This document shows, in pieces, positions 17,316 through 25,678 of a DNA stretch of 64,000 bases. The notes below the pieces were generated by a model. It was given only the letters and a program-made list of their open reading frames with translations. It did no database searches and was not told the origin of the DNA. The translations under genes and the position numbers were made by a program. Origin of the DNA: Lysinibacillus fusiformis (GTDB taxonomy: Bacteria > Bacillota > Bacilli > Bacillales_A > Planococcaceae); contig NZ_PDFK01000001.1 in NCBI RefSeq assembly GCF_002845985.1, positions 248,001 to 312,000 of the forward strand. The letters are read 5' to 3'. Position 1 is the stretch's first letter. Each line of letters opens with the position of its first letter.

Positions 17316-18239
17316 TTATGGATACATAATGTTAATTAATTCTTCTAGCGCTTGAGGTACTGCAAGCGTTGCTGTTGTACCAAATAACGGTTCATCTAAA
17401 TCATAAACACGTCCATTTTTTACTGCGTCAAAATGCTTCCAAATATCATTCGTAGTAAATTCCTCATTAAACATTTCCACAACTTGTTCAGGCAGACCAT
17501 GTGCCAGACGAATAATAATATCTGGATTGCTTTGTTGTAAAAATTCCGTATTAGACGGTAAATATTCCGGTTCTTGCCCGCTCATCACATTTTGACCTCC
17601 AGCCAATCTCACTAAGTCTCCAATATATGAATTTTCTGTTGCCACCAAATAGCTACCTGGAATGCCTAATAAAATCAGTACCTTTGGTGATTCATTTAAT
17701 TCCGCCTTCATTGAAATGGCTGTAATCTTTCCTTCTAGCTCCGTCACTAGCTTCATGGCCTCTTCTGTCCGTTTATATTTTTCTCCAATTTCTAAAATAG
17801 CAGCTTTCATACTATCAATACTCTGTAAATTCACATATGAAGCATTAATACCAACTTCATCAAATGTCTTTTTCAAATCTGCCTCCAACGTAGTCACTGA
17901 GAAAACCTCTGTTGGATTCAAGGATTTTACAATTTCCATATCAGGTGACATCGGACTACCAACCTCGGGTAAACCCTCATATCGTTTAGGTAAATCATAT
18001 ATCGTCGTAGGAATAGCGACGGCATCTAAATTTAGTGCATCTAGAATATGAGCAACTGCAACTGTCGTTGGAATAATTCGATTTTCATCTTGAACAGTTG
18101 TCTTATTTTCATCCTTTTTTTCTTTTACCTTATTTTCATTTTCCTTAATTGAATTAGTACATGCTGAAAGAACGACAAAAATAATACATAGCACCACCAT
18201 ATGTAACTTTCTACTATTTACTTTTGTTTCTTTTATCAT
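17316..18239 (-). CDS. Heme-binding lipoprotein of ABC importer 2 (IsdE-like)
   Basis: A 307-residue lipoprotein with a signal peptide ending in LSAC, a Lys/Glu-rich linker and a class III binding-protein fold. Its sequence and gene order (NEAT wall protein, lipoprotein, permease) recall S. aureus IsdC-D-E-F, in which IsdE receives heme from wall NEAT proteins. The ATG at 18239 is chosen because AAGGAG lies 9 nt upstream; an ATG 6 nt earlier would be only 3 nt from it. A strong intrinsic terminator separates it from the NEAT gene upstream, so its expression is probably lower. Confidence 0.85.
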   Translation of the reverse strand: MIKETKVNSRKLHMVVLCIIFVVLSACTNSIKENENKVKEKKDENKTTVQDENRIIPTTVAVAHILDALNLDAVAIPTTIYDLPKRYEGLPEVGSPMSPDMEIVKSLNPTEVFSVTTLEADLKKTFDEVGINASYVNLQSIDSMKAAILEIGEKYKRTEEAMKLVTELEGKITAISMKAELNESPKVLILLGIPGSYLVATENSYIGDLVRLAGGQNVMSGQEPEYLPSNTEFLQQSNPDIIIRLAHGLPEQVVEMFNEEFTTNDIWKHFDAVKNGRVYDLDEPLFGTTATLAVPQALEELINIMYP

Positions 18240-18259
18240 GTCCATTCACTCCTTTTAAA

Positions 18260-18301
18260 AAGCACCCTACTCCTACCTGAGTGAAGTAGATGAGGGTGCT
18301 T
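18260..18301 (-). terminator. Intra-operon terminator between the NEAT gene and importer genes
   Basis: AAGCACCCT (18260-18268) and AGGGTGCTT (18293-18301) form a stem with extra pairing inside. On the minus strand it is followed by TTTTTAAAA. It lies between the NEAT gene and the lipoprotein gene, so it should reduce read-through into the ABC genes. Confidence 0.8.
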
Positions 18302-18311
18302 CCGAAATATT

Positions 18312-19004
18312 TCAATGGATTTCTTCCTTCATGCGTTTTTTAAAATTAAATAGGATAAATCCACTGACACAGAACAATAAAAGTATACCTATTGGAAAAG
18401 CATCACTTGTTTGTGGATTTACTTCTTTTTCTTTAACTGACGAAATATCTGTTTTACCAGTATTATCTGTTTTTTTAGTCGTGTTAGAGTTATTTTGTAC
18501 TGTTGTAGCTGCTACTGCACTACCATCTTCGTTTTTCAATGATGCCGCATCCCATACAAAATCTACTGTATATTCATGATGATAATTTAAGTCATCAATG
18601 TCCACCTTCATCGTAACAGCAGTTTTCGATGTATAAGCAGGTAATGCAAATTGGACGATACGTGTATCCTCTGCCTTATTTTCGCTGACGACTTTATTAC
18701 CGCCTGTACTTGATTCAAATTTCGTTATCCACGCACTTTTTTTCATCTTCATTTGTACAACCGAAGTACCATTCTGAACAATAATTGTTGCAGGCTTCAA
18801 AAAGTAATCATTTGCCATCGAAGCAGATGAAGAATCTGGTTTATTCACTTGGTAATTGATTGTATATTTCCCATCTGCAAGCGCAGCAGAAGCATTTAAA
18901 TTAGGTGTAACGAAAATTGTTAAAAATGCGACTAACATTACTGAAATTAACCTTTTGATAGTAAAACCCCCTTTCAATTGATAATCATTATCAACACTAT
19001 GCAT
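18312..19004 (-). CDS. Wall-anchored single-NEAT heme protein with NPQTS sorting signal (IsdC-like)
   Basis: A small IsdC-type heme protein: signal peptide ending near NASA, one NEAT domain with the YxxxY ligand motif as LNYHHEY, a Thr/Lys/Asn linker, and a sorting signal of NPQTS, hydrophobic span and KKRMKEE tail. NPQTS fits sortase B (IsdC uses NPQTN). It would sit in the wall and pass heme to the lipoprotein encoded next. The start is uncertain. The ATG at 19004 has no ribosome site and its early codons are a Fur box; a TTG at 18977 also lacks one. AAAGGGGG has ideal 7-nt spacing to an ATC at 18959. No sortase gene is in the window. Confidence 0.85.
   Translation of the reverse strand: MHSVDNDYQLKGGFTIKRLISVMLVAFLTIFVTPNLNASAALADGKYTINYQVNKPDSSSASMANDYFLKPATIIVQNGTSVVQMKMKKSAWITKFESSTGGNKVVSENKAEDTRIVQFALPAYTSKTAVTMKVDIDDLNYHHEYTVDFVWDAASLKNEDGSAVAATTVQNNSNTTKKTDNTGKTDISSVKEKEVNPQTSDAFPIGILLLFCVSGFILFNFKKRMKEEIH
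18979..18993 (-). promoter_or_regulatory. Perfect Fur box next to the NEAT gene's ribosome site
   Basis: TGATAATCATTATCA at 18979-18993 matches the 7-1-7 Fur consensus exactly. It lies in the transcribed leader, five nucleotides upstream of the AAAGGGGG ribosome site, and is the second perfect box at this gene. Confidence 0.8.
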
Positions 19005-19006
19005 AT

Positions 19007-19036
19007 AAAAAGGGATATTAGAAAATATCCCTTTTT
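19007..19036 (-). terminator. Leader terminator (candidate attenuator) of heme operon 2
   Basis: AAAAAGGGATATT (19007-19019) and AATATCCCTTTTT (19024-19036) form a 13-bp stem with a 4-nt loop whose descending arm ends in T residues. It lies between the Fur-controlled promoter (19095-19123) and the coding region, in transcript orientation. Confidence 0.75.
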
Positions 19037-19071
19037 ATTATTCTGCGTGTTCGACATATTAATTATGATAA

Positions 19072-19123
19072 TGATAATCATTATCACTAATTGAATGATA
19101 TTATGTATACATTAATTTGTCAA
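19072..19123 (-). promoter_or_regulatory. Promoter and perfect Fur box of heme operon 2
   Basis: Reading leftward: TTGACA (19118-19123), 17 nt, TATCAT (19095-19100), then TGATAATCATTATCA (19072-19086), an exact 7-1-7 Fur box. A further overlapping box (TGATAATGATAATCA) starts at 19066. Strong Fur repression is expected. Confidence 0.9.
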
Positions 19124-19139
19124 TACTAATACAAAATAG

Positions 19140-19422
19140 ATTATTTTTCCTAAACAATTTTAAAAGTTAAGTAAGAATCAAAAAGTCTATGAAGCAATGA
19201 AAACAGATTGATAAGAAAAAAATCTCTATTTTTATGAAAAAAGTGGTGTCTCAAAATAAAACTTCCATTGACATATTTTAAAATTGATTATCTCTTGTTT
19301 TTTCGGGTCATCTCCTGCTGTAGCTCGATTAAGGAATGTGCTTTTAATTCGTGCAGTGTTACTAGAATTAGATGAATCGAATATGGAGTCTTTTATCAGT
19401 TATAAAAAATCAATAATAAAGA
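19140..19422. other. Gene-free interval with possible relics
   Basis: No intact gene is visible. GTGGTGTCTCAAAATAAAAC near 19244-19263 resembles the ends of some Bacillaceae insertion sequences. On the minus strand, a stretch near 19270-19380 reads ARIKSTFLNRATAGDD without a start codon, perhaps the end of a lost gene. Neither can be named. Confidence 0.3.
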
Positions 19423-19457
19423 AACGGATTTGGAAGTTATGCAATTCCAAATCCGTT
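19423..19457. terminator. Terminator of the SLH adhesin gene
   Basis: AACGGATTTGGAA (19423-19435) and TTCCAAATCCGTT (19445-19457) form a perfect 13-bp stem. On the minus strand it is followed by TCTTTATTATTG. It lies 18 bp beyond the adhesin gene's end. Confidence 0.8.
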
Positions 19458-19475
19458 AAAAAGTTCATTATGTTT

Positions 19476-22400
19476 TTATTTCATTGTAGCTGCTTGAATT
19501 TCAAAAAAGGCCCAATGTTCTTTTGGTATATCCTTGAAGATTGGTTCTGAATCTAAAGTTGGTATTGGACGATTAAAAATTCGATTTAATACCTTTACTG
19601 CTTGGGCACGTGTTAGCTTTTCATCTGGGCTAAATTGTCCATTTCCAGAACCTACCATGATCTCCATCTCACTAATAGCTTCTATTGCCTGGGCAGCCCA
19701 ATGCGTAGAAGCTACATCATGGTATTTCTTATCACCTATCTTTAGATTGCAATAAGGAGTAGCAGTCGTCTCCTCTGAGCATTGCTTATTAAGCCAACGC
19801 ATAGCAATAACTGCCATTTGAGCTCTTGTTATTTCATCATTGGGGCCAAAAGAATGATCTTGTCGTCCCTCCATGATTCCTTGTGTACGGATATACTCAA
19901 TATCATGTTTAGCCCATGAATGAGCTGTATCTCTATAAAAAGTTCCAGTTACTTCTGGTACATTATTATTACTCAAACTTCTTGCCAACATTGCGGCCAT
20001 TTGTGAACGTGTAACACTTTCATTCGGACGGAAAGTACCATCTTCATAGCCTTGGATGTAAGGGACGGATGTTCTCTCTAGCTCTTTTTGTTCTAAATGT
20101 ACTAAAGAAAAAGTAGAGAAATGCTGTACATCAAAAATGATACCTGTCTGCCCTTTATTGAATTCTACCAATCTTCCAGACAATAATTCCGATGTACCAT
20201 TACTATGTTCTACATAAACCCTTATATTTCTTTCTTGCACGGATGTCAGGTTCTTTGGCAGTGGTAGTAGCAATGACACTTGACGATTTTGCAAGTTCGT
20301 TTCAATTGTTAATGGTTGGCTGATAACTTTCACTTTCGTGCCTTTTGTTAATCCCAATGCCCTTTCACGCTCTTCAATATCTTCCTGTGAGATTGTACTC
20401 TTAATCGGTACAATTCGGAAATAAATATCCTCGTTGAAATCTGACATTGAATTATATGGAATTTCGATTTTAACATTCCTCATATCTATCCCAAAGCTAG
20501 ATTTTCCTTCTACTAATAGTTTAGCTGCCTCTTTAGCAAGTATCACCTTTGTTTCACTTGCAGATGGTTCCATATTTGGTATGACAATTCGAGATTGTTT
20601 TTCTTCCAGCTTCACTAATTTCCGAAGAAACTCTTGTGCATTGGCAATTGAAAACGCTACCGTATCTTGTATCTCACCGTTGATATATAGACGTGTTAAC
20701 ACTGTTTGAAGAAGAACCTCGTTTGGCTTATTCGGATCTACAACATTCACCTTTACTTGATTACTTGGCAGACCTGGTTCAGGTGCTGGACTTGGAGTGG
20801 ACGATCCTCCATCTCCCGGTACAATGTTTTTTGTCCATACAGCATACAACATCAAATTCACTTTCCCCATTTGAATGGTTTGCCCCTCTTTGTAAATAAC
20901 ACCTTTTCCATCAGACCTTGTATTCCATCCTATAAATGTATAGCCGACTTTCATTAAATTACCTGTATTGCCTATAACTTTAATTAATTCGTGAGCAACA
21001 TACTGCTTCGAATCAATTGGCACTTTACCTCCTTCAGCTCCGTTACCGTCATACGTAACTGTATATGTTGGCAGTGCGCCCGTTGTAAAATTCCAGGTAG
21101 TATTATCAGTAATACCTTCATACACATTACCCGCTAAATCAGTAAAGGCACCTGCATCAATTTGAATACTGTAAGCTGTATTTTGGGTTAATTCTAATGT
21201 AGGATTAATTGTCACGGATTCATTAATAATAGAGACGTTTGCTTGCGTAACTTCAATTGTTTCAACAACTTGATTGTCTGAACTATTACGAATGACAATA
21301 TTTCTATTCGTTACAGGTAAAACCTTTTCATTAAATGTTAATACGAGATTTTCTGTAAACTGTACATCCATTGCTTGATGTATTGGGAAATAAGCTGTTA
21401 CTTCTGGAGATTTTTTATCAAATATCACAATTGATCCTGAAGAAACCTCCGTTACTTGTATGCCTTCATGCCCCATTAAATCCCGATAATCAATTGCAAA
21501 GCTAATTGGTCCCTCTGTGTCCCCAGATTTCAGTGTATAGCTTGCTTGCCAAGTTTTAGCATCTCCATCACCTTTATCGGTTATGATGGCTGTTTGTCCG
21601 AGAATCGTTACATTGGGTGATTGAATATCCTCACTTGTCACAAAATCTATTGTGATAATATCATCTACCTTCGCGACTAATGGATTGGCATTATTAGATG
21701 CCATTGTCACCTGCTGAACAGTTGGCTTCCTACTATCAACTATGACATAGCTTCCATCAGTTACATCAGTGACCTCTGTTGCTGGAGTGCCTAGTAAATC
21801 TTTGAAATTTATGGTAAAGGGTGTTGTCCCCTCCATATCTCCATTTGTTACCATATATGTTGCTTGCCAGTTTGTTGCAGCTCCATTGACAGTTGCGGCT
21901 TTTCCTGCAATCTTAACTGTAGGTGCTTGAATATTTTTATCTGTCTTAATTGTTAATGTAATAGTATCCCCTATCTTGGCCTTTGTCGGATCATGATTAT
22001 TCGACTTAATCGTCACCTCTACAGCTTGTGGCATCGTTTTATCAATCACAAATGAAACTGTTGTTGTATTACCTGCGTTATCTGTTGCTACCAAAGTATA
22101 ATTTCCAGATGTACTTACAATGCTTCCACTTGTAAAGAGAGCACCATTTAATGTCGCTGTTCCTTCACTGAAACTAATTGTTACGTCTGTATTATAAACA
22201 CCGTTATTTGTCACTCCTGTTATGGTAGGAGGGGTCGTATCTAACACAATTGTATTTGATAATGTATTCGATATATTGCCAGCAGTATCCCTTAGTTGCA
22301 TATAAACGGTTTTACTACCTTCACCAGGTGACAATGTCCAATTTCTTGAAGATAAACGCGGCTCCCAACCGGACCAAGTAGTACCATCATTTGACAAGCG

Positions 22401-24056
22401 CATTTCTATCGCTTCTCCTTCTAAATCACTTGCAGTCATTGTTAAAGTAACATTAGTAGTATTTGTATAGCCTGCTCCACCATTAATCATAATAGTGCCT
22501 GTTGGGGCATGATTTTTAGTAATCTGAATTGTAAATTCCTTATCAAACGTATTACCAGCAGCATCTGTTACTCTTATCGTAATCTTATAACTATTTTTCG
22601 TATCATAGGCAAACGGGGCATTTGTCTTTAATACATTTCCATCAATTGTAAAGAAGCTTATATCCCCAGATTGCAGTGAATACGTAAAAGTTTGTGCACT
22701 TCCTGAGTCTGTTGCCGTCATTGTTCCAACAGTTGTACCAATGGGCTTCTTTTCTTCTATAGTAGTATTACTGAGTTCAATATTCGTAGGTGGTGTACTA
22801 TCATAGATTATTTGATATTCCGCAGATGCTTTATTCAATGCGCCACTGCTATTAGCAACTACATTTTCAGGAATTTTAATTTTCACTGCTCCATCCACAC
22901 TTGGTGATATTTGGGCAGTATATGTGGCACCACTTCCTGTGATAGATAGAATAGTTCCATTTGTAACAGTTATATCTCCAGCCGCTAAACCAGCCACTGG
23001 CTCACTGAAAACAATCGTTATAGAAATTGGATTGCTATTTGTTGGGCTAGATATAGTTGTTGGAATGGTCACGGAAGGACGTGCATTGACGACTAGATTC
23101 ATTGTATAGACAGTGCTATAGTCAATACCGTCACTTACCTTAAATGTAAAAGATGCAGAAGAGCCATTTTCCGTCATATATTTGAATTTACCTACATCTA
23201 AGTCAGCTTTACTTATTGTCTCACCATTTGCAATAGCTTCCCCTGCCTCAAATTGCTGATTATTATTGTTATCGAGAAAGAGTTGTCCGCTATTAGGAAT
23301 TGTAGAGATTTGAATCTGTTTCAAAGTATCTCCAGCATCTGCATCATTAAAAGTGAAGGAAGTACTATCAAATGTATACACTTGCCCCTCATTTACATTT
23401 ACGGTTCCATTACTAGATGTCGGTGGGTTATTGGGAGGGTTATTATTTGGTATATCTATCGTAAATTCCGTAAACGTTAAATCCCACAACCCCGCCTGTA
23501 CAGTATTGATAAATTGCACACTTGCAGTAATGATAAAAGAGTTAATACCCTCAATATTAATAGGTATATCATAAATAGGGTCATGCTTGGCAATTGTCTT
23601 AAAAATAACTGGATTTCCTTTTGGATTTCCTACTTCATCATACCCTTGAATCGTCAGAGACAAGGCATCATTTTCGGCATGTGAATTGATAGTATTAATC
23701 TTTAACGTTTTTAAATCAAAGACACCACCTGAAAAACTTTCACCTGCAGAAATTCTAATCGATTTTGGTGTTGAATATTCATCTGCATTAAAATAATAGC
23801 CAGCTGGAAATTGTGCATCATTACTATACGTGAATAAATGAATACCATCATTCCCTGCAATGCCAGACACTTCAAATCCGTTCGTTGTATCACTTAGCCA
23901 ATTTGCTTGTGTTAAATCTTGAACACAAGTTGGATAATTAGACGTTCCACAATTAGCCGCCTCTGCTTTTAAAGGGGCAACAAACAATATGACTGTCAAT
24001 TGACTATAAACTACTAACATAAAACACAAGGTTATGGCTATTATCTTTTTCCCCAT
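19476..24056 (-). CDS. Giant SLH-anchored adhesin with cadherin- and Ig-like repeats
   Basis: A 1526-residue secreted surface protein. From N to C: signal peptide (to about 34); a beta-rich N-terminal domain (about 35-205); cadherin-like domains (about 210-325 and 425-515); further Ig-like domains (to about 670); a tandem pair at about 673-775 and 776-880; a Big_5-type domain (about 883-993, with TENLVLTFNEKV); an InlB/Listeria-Bacteroides repeat (about 997-1075, YTVTYDGNGAEGG); a Pro/Ser linker; a unique region; and SLH domains at about 1330-1372, 1373-1430 and 1443-1495, plus a truncated fourth at the end (IFKDIPKEHWAFFEI). It follows three tail-collar genes on the same strand by 51 bp, so it is probably co-expressed. 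A role in adhesion or fibre attachment is inference. Confidence 0.88.
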   Translation of the reverse strand: MGKKIIAITLCFMLVVYSQLTVILFVAPLKAEAANCGTSNYPTCVQDLTQANWLSDTTNGFEVSGIAGNDGIHLFTYSNDAQFPAGYYFNADEYSTPKSIRISAGESFSGGVFDLKTLKINTINSHAENDALSLTIQGYDEVGNPKGNPVIFKTIAKHDPIYDIPINIEGINSFIITASVQFINTVQAGLWDLTFTEFTIDIPNNNPPNNPPTSSNGTVNVNEGQVYTFDSTSFTFNDADAGDTLKQIQISTIPNSGQLFLDNNNNQQFEAGEAIANGETISKADLDVGKFKYMTENGSSASFTFKVSDGIDYSTVYTMNLVVNARPSVTIPTTISSPTNSNPISITIVFSEPVAGLAAGDITVTNGTILSITGSGATYTAQISPSVDGAVKIKIPENVVANSSGALNKASAEYQIIYDSTPPTNIELSNTTIEEKKPIGTTVGTMTATDSGSAQTFTYSLQSGDISFFTIDGNVLKTNAPFAYDTKNSYKITIRVTDAAGNTFDKEFTIQITKNHAPTGTIMINGGAGYTNTTNVTLTMTASDLEGEAIEMRLSNDGTTWSGWEPRLSSRNWTLSPGEGSKTVYMQLRDTAGNISNTLSNTIVLDTTPPTITGVTNNGVYNTDVTISFSEGTATLNGALFTSGSIVSTSGNYTLVATDNAGNTTTVSFVIDKTMPQAVEVTIKSNNHDPTKAKIGDTITLTIKTDKNIQAPTVKIAGKAATVNGAATNWQATYMVTNGDMEGTTPFTINFKDLLGTPATEVTDVTDGSYVIVDSRKPTVQQVTMASNNANPLVAKVDDIITIDFVTSEDIQSPNVTILGQTAIITDKGDGDAKTWQASYTLKSGDTEGPISFAIDYRDLMGHEGIQVTEVSSGSIVIFDKKSPEVTAYFPIHQAMDVQFTENLVLTFNEKVLPVTNRNIVIRNSSDNQVVETIEVTQANVSIINESVTINPTLELTQNTAYSIQIDAGAFTDLAGNVYEGITDNTTWNFTTGALPTYTVTYDGNGAEGGKVPIDSKQYVAHELIKVIGNTGNLMKVGYTFIGWNTRSDGKGVIYKEGQTIQMGKVNLMLYAVWTKNIVPGDGGSSTPSPAPEPGLPSNQVKVNVVDPNKPNEVLLQTVLTRLYINGEIQDTVAFSIANAQEFLRKLVKLEEKQSRIVIPNMEPSASETKVILAKEAAKLLVEGKSSFGIDMRNVKIEIPYNSMSDFNEDIYFRIVPIKSTISQEDIEERERALGLTKGTKVKVISQPLTIETNLQNRQVSLLLPLPKNLTSVQERNIRVYVEHSNGTSELLSGRLVEFNKGQTGIIFDVQHFSTFSLVHLEQKELERTSVPYIQGYEDGTFRPNESVTRSQMAAMLARSLSNNNVPEVTGTFYRDTAHSWAKHDIEYIRTQGIMEGRQDHSFGPNDEITRAQMAVIAMRWLNKQCSEETTATPYCNLKIGDKKYHDVASTHWAAQAIEAISEMEIMVGSGNGQFSPDEKLTRAQAVKVLNRIFNRPIPTLDSEPIFKDIPKEHWAFFEIQAATMK

Positions 24057-24107
24057 TCTCTACACTACTCCTTTATAATTGTTTCACATCCTTCATTTCA
24101 TTCATTC

Positions 24108-24632
24108 TTAACTCCTTGGAGGCCATTCTCCAGCTAAGCAAATGATAAAGTTCAACCCAAGATATGGTTGCATATTATTATGTGGTTGATTCCCACCCAC
24201 TACATCTATTGCCAATAAACTCATTTGTGTATTTACTTGTGTCGCATAGACAGGGACAGAGCCTCTTCCCTGTTGCTCTGTCCATATTGCTCCAGTTGGG
24301 TCATTATTTGAAGTTTGAACATTGTTACAAGCAGCTATATGATGATGACTAGGCATTTGAGTTGTTAATAGCGTAACAGTAGCTTCACCCCCTGATGCTC
24401 CAACACTCCTCGGTGTTAATCCAGCTCCTGTTCCTTGATGAAGCGCTGCCCTACCATTTAGATTCGGTAAAGCAAAGGTGGTCCTTCCATCTCCTCCATA
24501 ATTTGCACCTAAAATGGCAAATAATGCTGTATTGGAAGTAATTGATAAGAGCTGACCATTACATAAAGCCCAATCTTTTGGTGCGAAATTACCGCCAAAT
24601 ATTCTGATTTCTCCAATATAGGCTTCTGACAT
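24108..24632 (-). CDS. Phage tail-collar domain protein (microcystin-dependent family), copy 3
   Basis: A 174-residue protein with the tail-collar fold of phage short tail fibres. The family opening is AYIGEIRIFGGNFAPKDWALCNGQ, given here in parts: IGEIRIFGGNF, then WALCNGQ. It also has the GANYGGDGRTTFALPNLNGR block near residue 45 and a late QPHNNMQPYLGLNFIICL segment. Chromosomal copies are often called microcystin-dependent or MdpB proteins; their function is unknown. No signal peptide is visible, so any export route is unclear. It lies 21 bp after copy 2 and 51 bp before the SLH adhesin. Confidence 0.87.
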   Translation of the reverse strand: MSEAYIGEIRIFGGNFAPKDWALCNGQLLSITSNTALFAILGANYGGDGRTTFALPNLNGRAALHQGTGAGLTPRSVGASGGEATVTLLTTQMPSHHHIAACNNVQTSNNDPTGAIWTEQQGRGSVPVYATQVNTQMSLLAIDVVGGNQPHNNMQPYLGLNFIICLAGEWPPRS

Positions 24633-24653
24633 TTTCCTGCATCTCCTTTTTTC

Positions 24654-25154
24654 TTAATTTCTTGATGGATAAATTCCAACTAGAGCCATACAATAATTTG
24701 CCACACTGTAAGGCTGCATATTTTGATGGGGCAGTGAACTTCCTGATGTTGATAATGCTTGTGTGTTCATATAAGTATTCAGTTGATTATCAGAATAGAT
24801 ATTATTAGTGGATGCCCCCCATACATTACCCGCAGCCGCTTTCACCGTAGCACTGTCCGAGCTACCGTTGACTGCATGTGTATGAGCTGGCATTTCGTTT
24901 ATAGTTAATACATGTGTCTCTTCTCCCGCCTTTTGTCCTAGTGAGACACCGTTACCTACATGAACGGGAACTCTCCCCCTTAAATCAGGCAATGCAAATG
25001 TCGTTCTGCCATCGCCACCATAAGTTGTTCCCAATATGGAATATAGGGCTTGGTTTGTATTAATTGGCAAAACTCGACCATCGCATAATGCCCATCCTCT
25101 TGGGACCCTTCCAAAGCTAAATAATCTGATTTCACCTACATATGGCTCACTCAT
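24654..25154 (-). CDS. Phage tail-collar domain protein, copy 2
   Basis: A 166-residue paralogue of its two neighbours, with EPYVGEIRLFSFGRVP, WALCDGR, a TTYGGDGRTTFALPDLRGR block and the late HQNMQPYSVANYCMAL segment. The ATG at 25154 is chosen because AGGAGG lies 9 nt upstream; an earlier in-frame ATG at 25175 contains that ribosome site. The stop of copy 1 is 17 bp upstream, so the genes are tightly coupled. The middle variable part differs from copies 1 and 3, as in proteins that share a scaffold but vary the tip. Confidence 0.87.
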   Translation of the reverse strand: MSEPYVGEIRLFSFGRVPRGWALCDGRVLPINTNQALYSILGTTYGGDGRTTFALPDLRGRVPVHVGNGVSLGQKAGEETHVLTINEMPAHTHAVNGSSDSATVKAAAGNVWGASTNNIYSDNQLNTYMNTQALSTSGSSLPHQNMQPYSVANYCMALVGIYPSRN

Positions 25155-25171
25155 CTTTTCATTCCTCCTAA

Positions 25172-25678
25172 TCAAAATGATGGGTATATACCGTAAAGAG
25201 CGATAATAAAACTAATTGTCAGAAACGGCATTACATTGTCATGAGGAGTATTTCCTCCAACACTTGAAACGACTGTTGCATTCATTGTGCTATTTGCTGG
25301 TTGTGTTGAATATTGTATATTTTTTGCCCAAACAGCTTTTTCAGGACTCAGTGTTGTACCTTCAAGTGAGAAAGCATTTACTTGATGCGTATGAGCTGGA
25401 AGCTGTGAAGTGTTTAAAGTGACAGTTTCCACCCCTCCTATTTGACCTATCACATAGTTCGTACCAGTTGCTTGATTCTGTCCTTGATGGACAACTACTC
25501 TACTTTGAAAATTTGGTAACGCGAATGTCGTTTGTCCATTCCCGCCATAAGTTGTACCAATTAAGGAATAAAGTACTTCATTTTCTGCAATGGATATGAG
25601 TTGCCCATTGCACAATGCCCAGCCATCTGGAGCATAATTACCTGCAAACATTCGAATTTCTCCAACATATGGATCCAT
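25172..25678 (-). CDS. Phage tail-collar domain protein, copy 1
   Basis: A 168-residue first gene of the collar cluster, with DPYVGEIRMFAGNYAP, WALCNGQL, TTYGGNGQTTFALPNFQSR and the late TPHDNVMPFLTISFIIAL. Ribosome site AAGGAAGG lies 8 nt before the ATG. All three copies keep the GG(D/N)G(R/Q)TTFALP core but diverge in between, which argues for old duplication with selection rather than recent copying. No capsid, portal, sheath or other phage gene lies nearby, so this is not a prophage remnant in any obvious way. Confidence 0.87.
   Translation of the reverse strand: MDPYVGEIRMFAGNYAPDGWALCNGQLISIAENEVLYSLIGTTYGGNGQTTFALPNFQSRVVVHQGQNQATGTNYVIGQIGGVETVTLNTSQLPAHTHQVNAFSLEGTTLSPEKAVWAKNIQYSTQPANSTMNATVVSSVGGNTPHDNVMPFLTISFIIALYGIYPSF

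Noticed and set aside
18974..19057. A 27-residue leader peptide overlapping the attenuator of heme operon 2
   Set aside because: The frame exists on the minus strand (ATG at 19057, TGA at 18974-18976) but has no ribosome site, so I do not call it a gene.
19284..19550. An 88-codon plus-strand frame
   Set aside because: It runs through the adhesin terminator and 3' end and has no ribosome site or homologous look.
24108..25678. A prophage remnant
   Set aside because: Only collar-domain genes are present; there is no integrase, capsid, portal, tail tape or lysis gene, and the linked adhesin is SLH-anchored.
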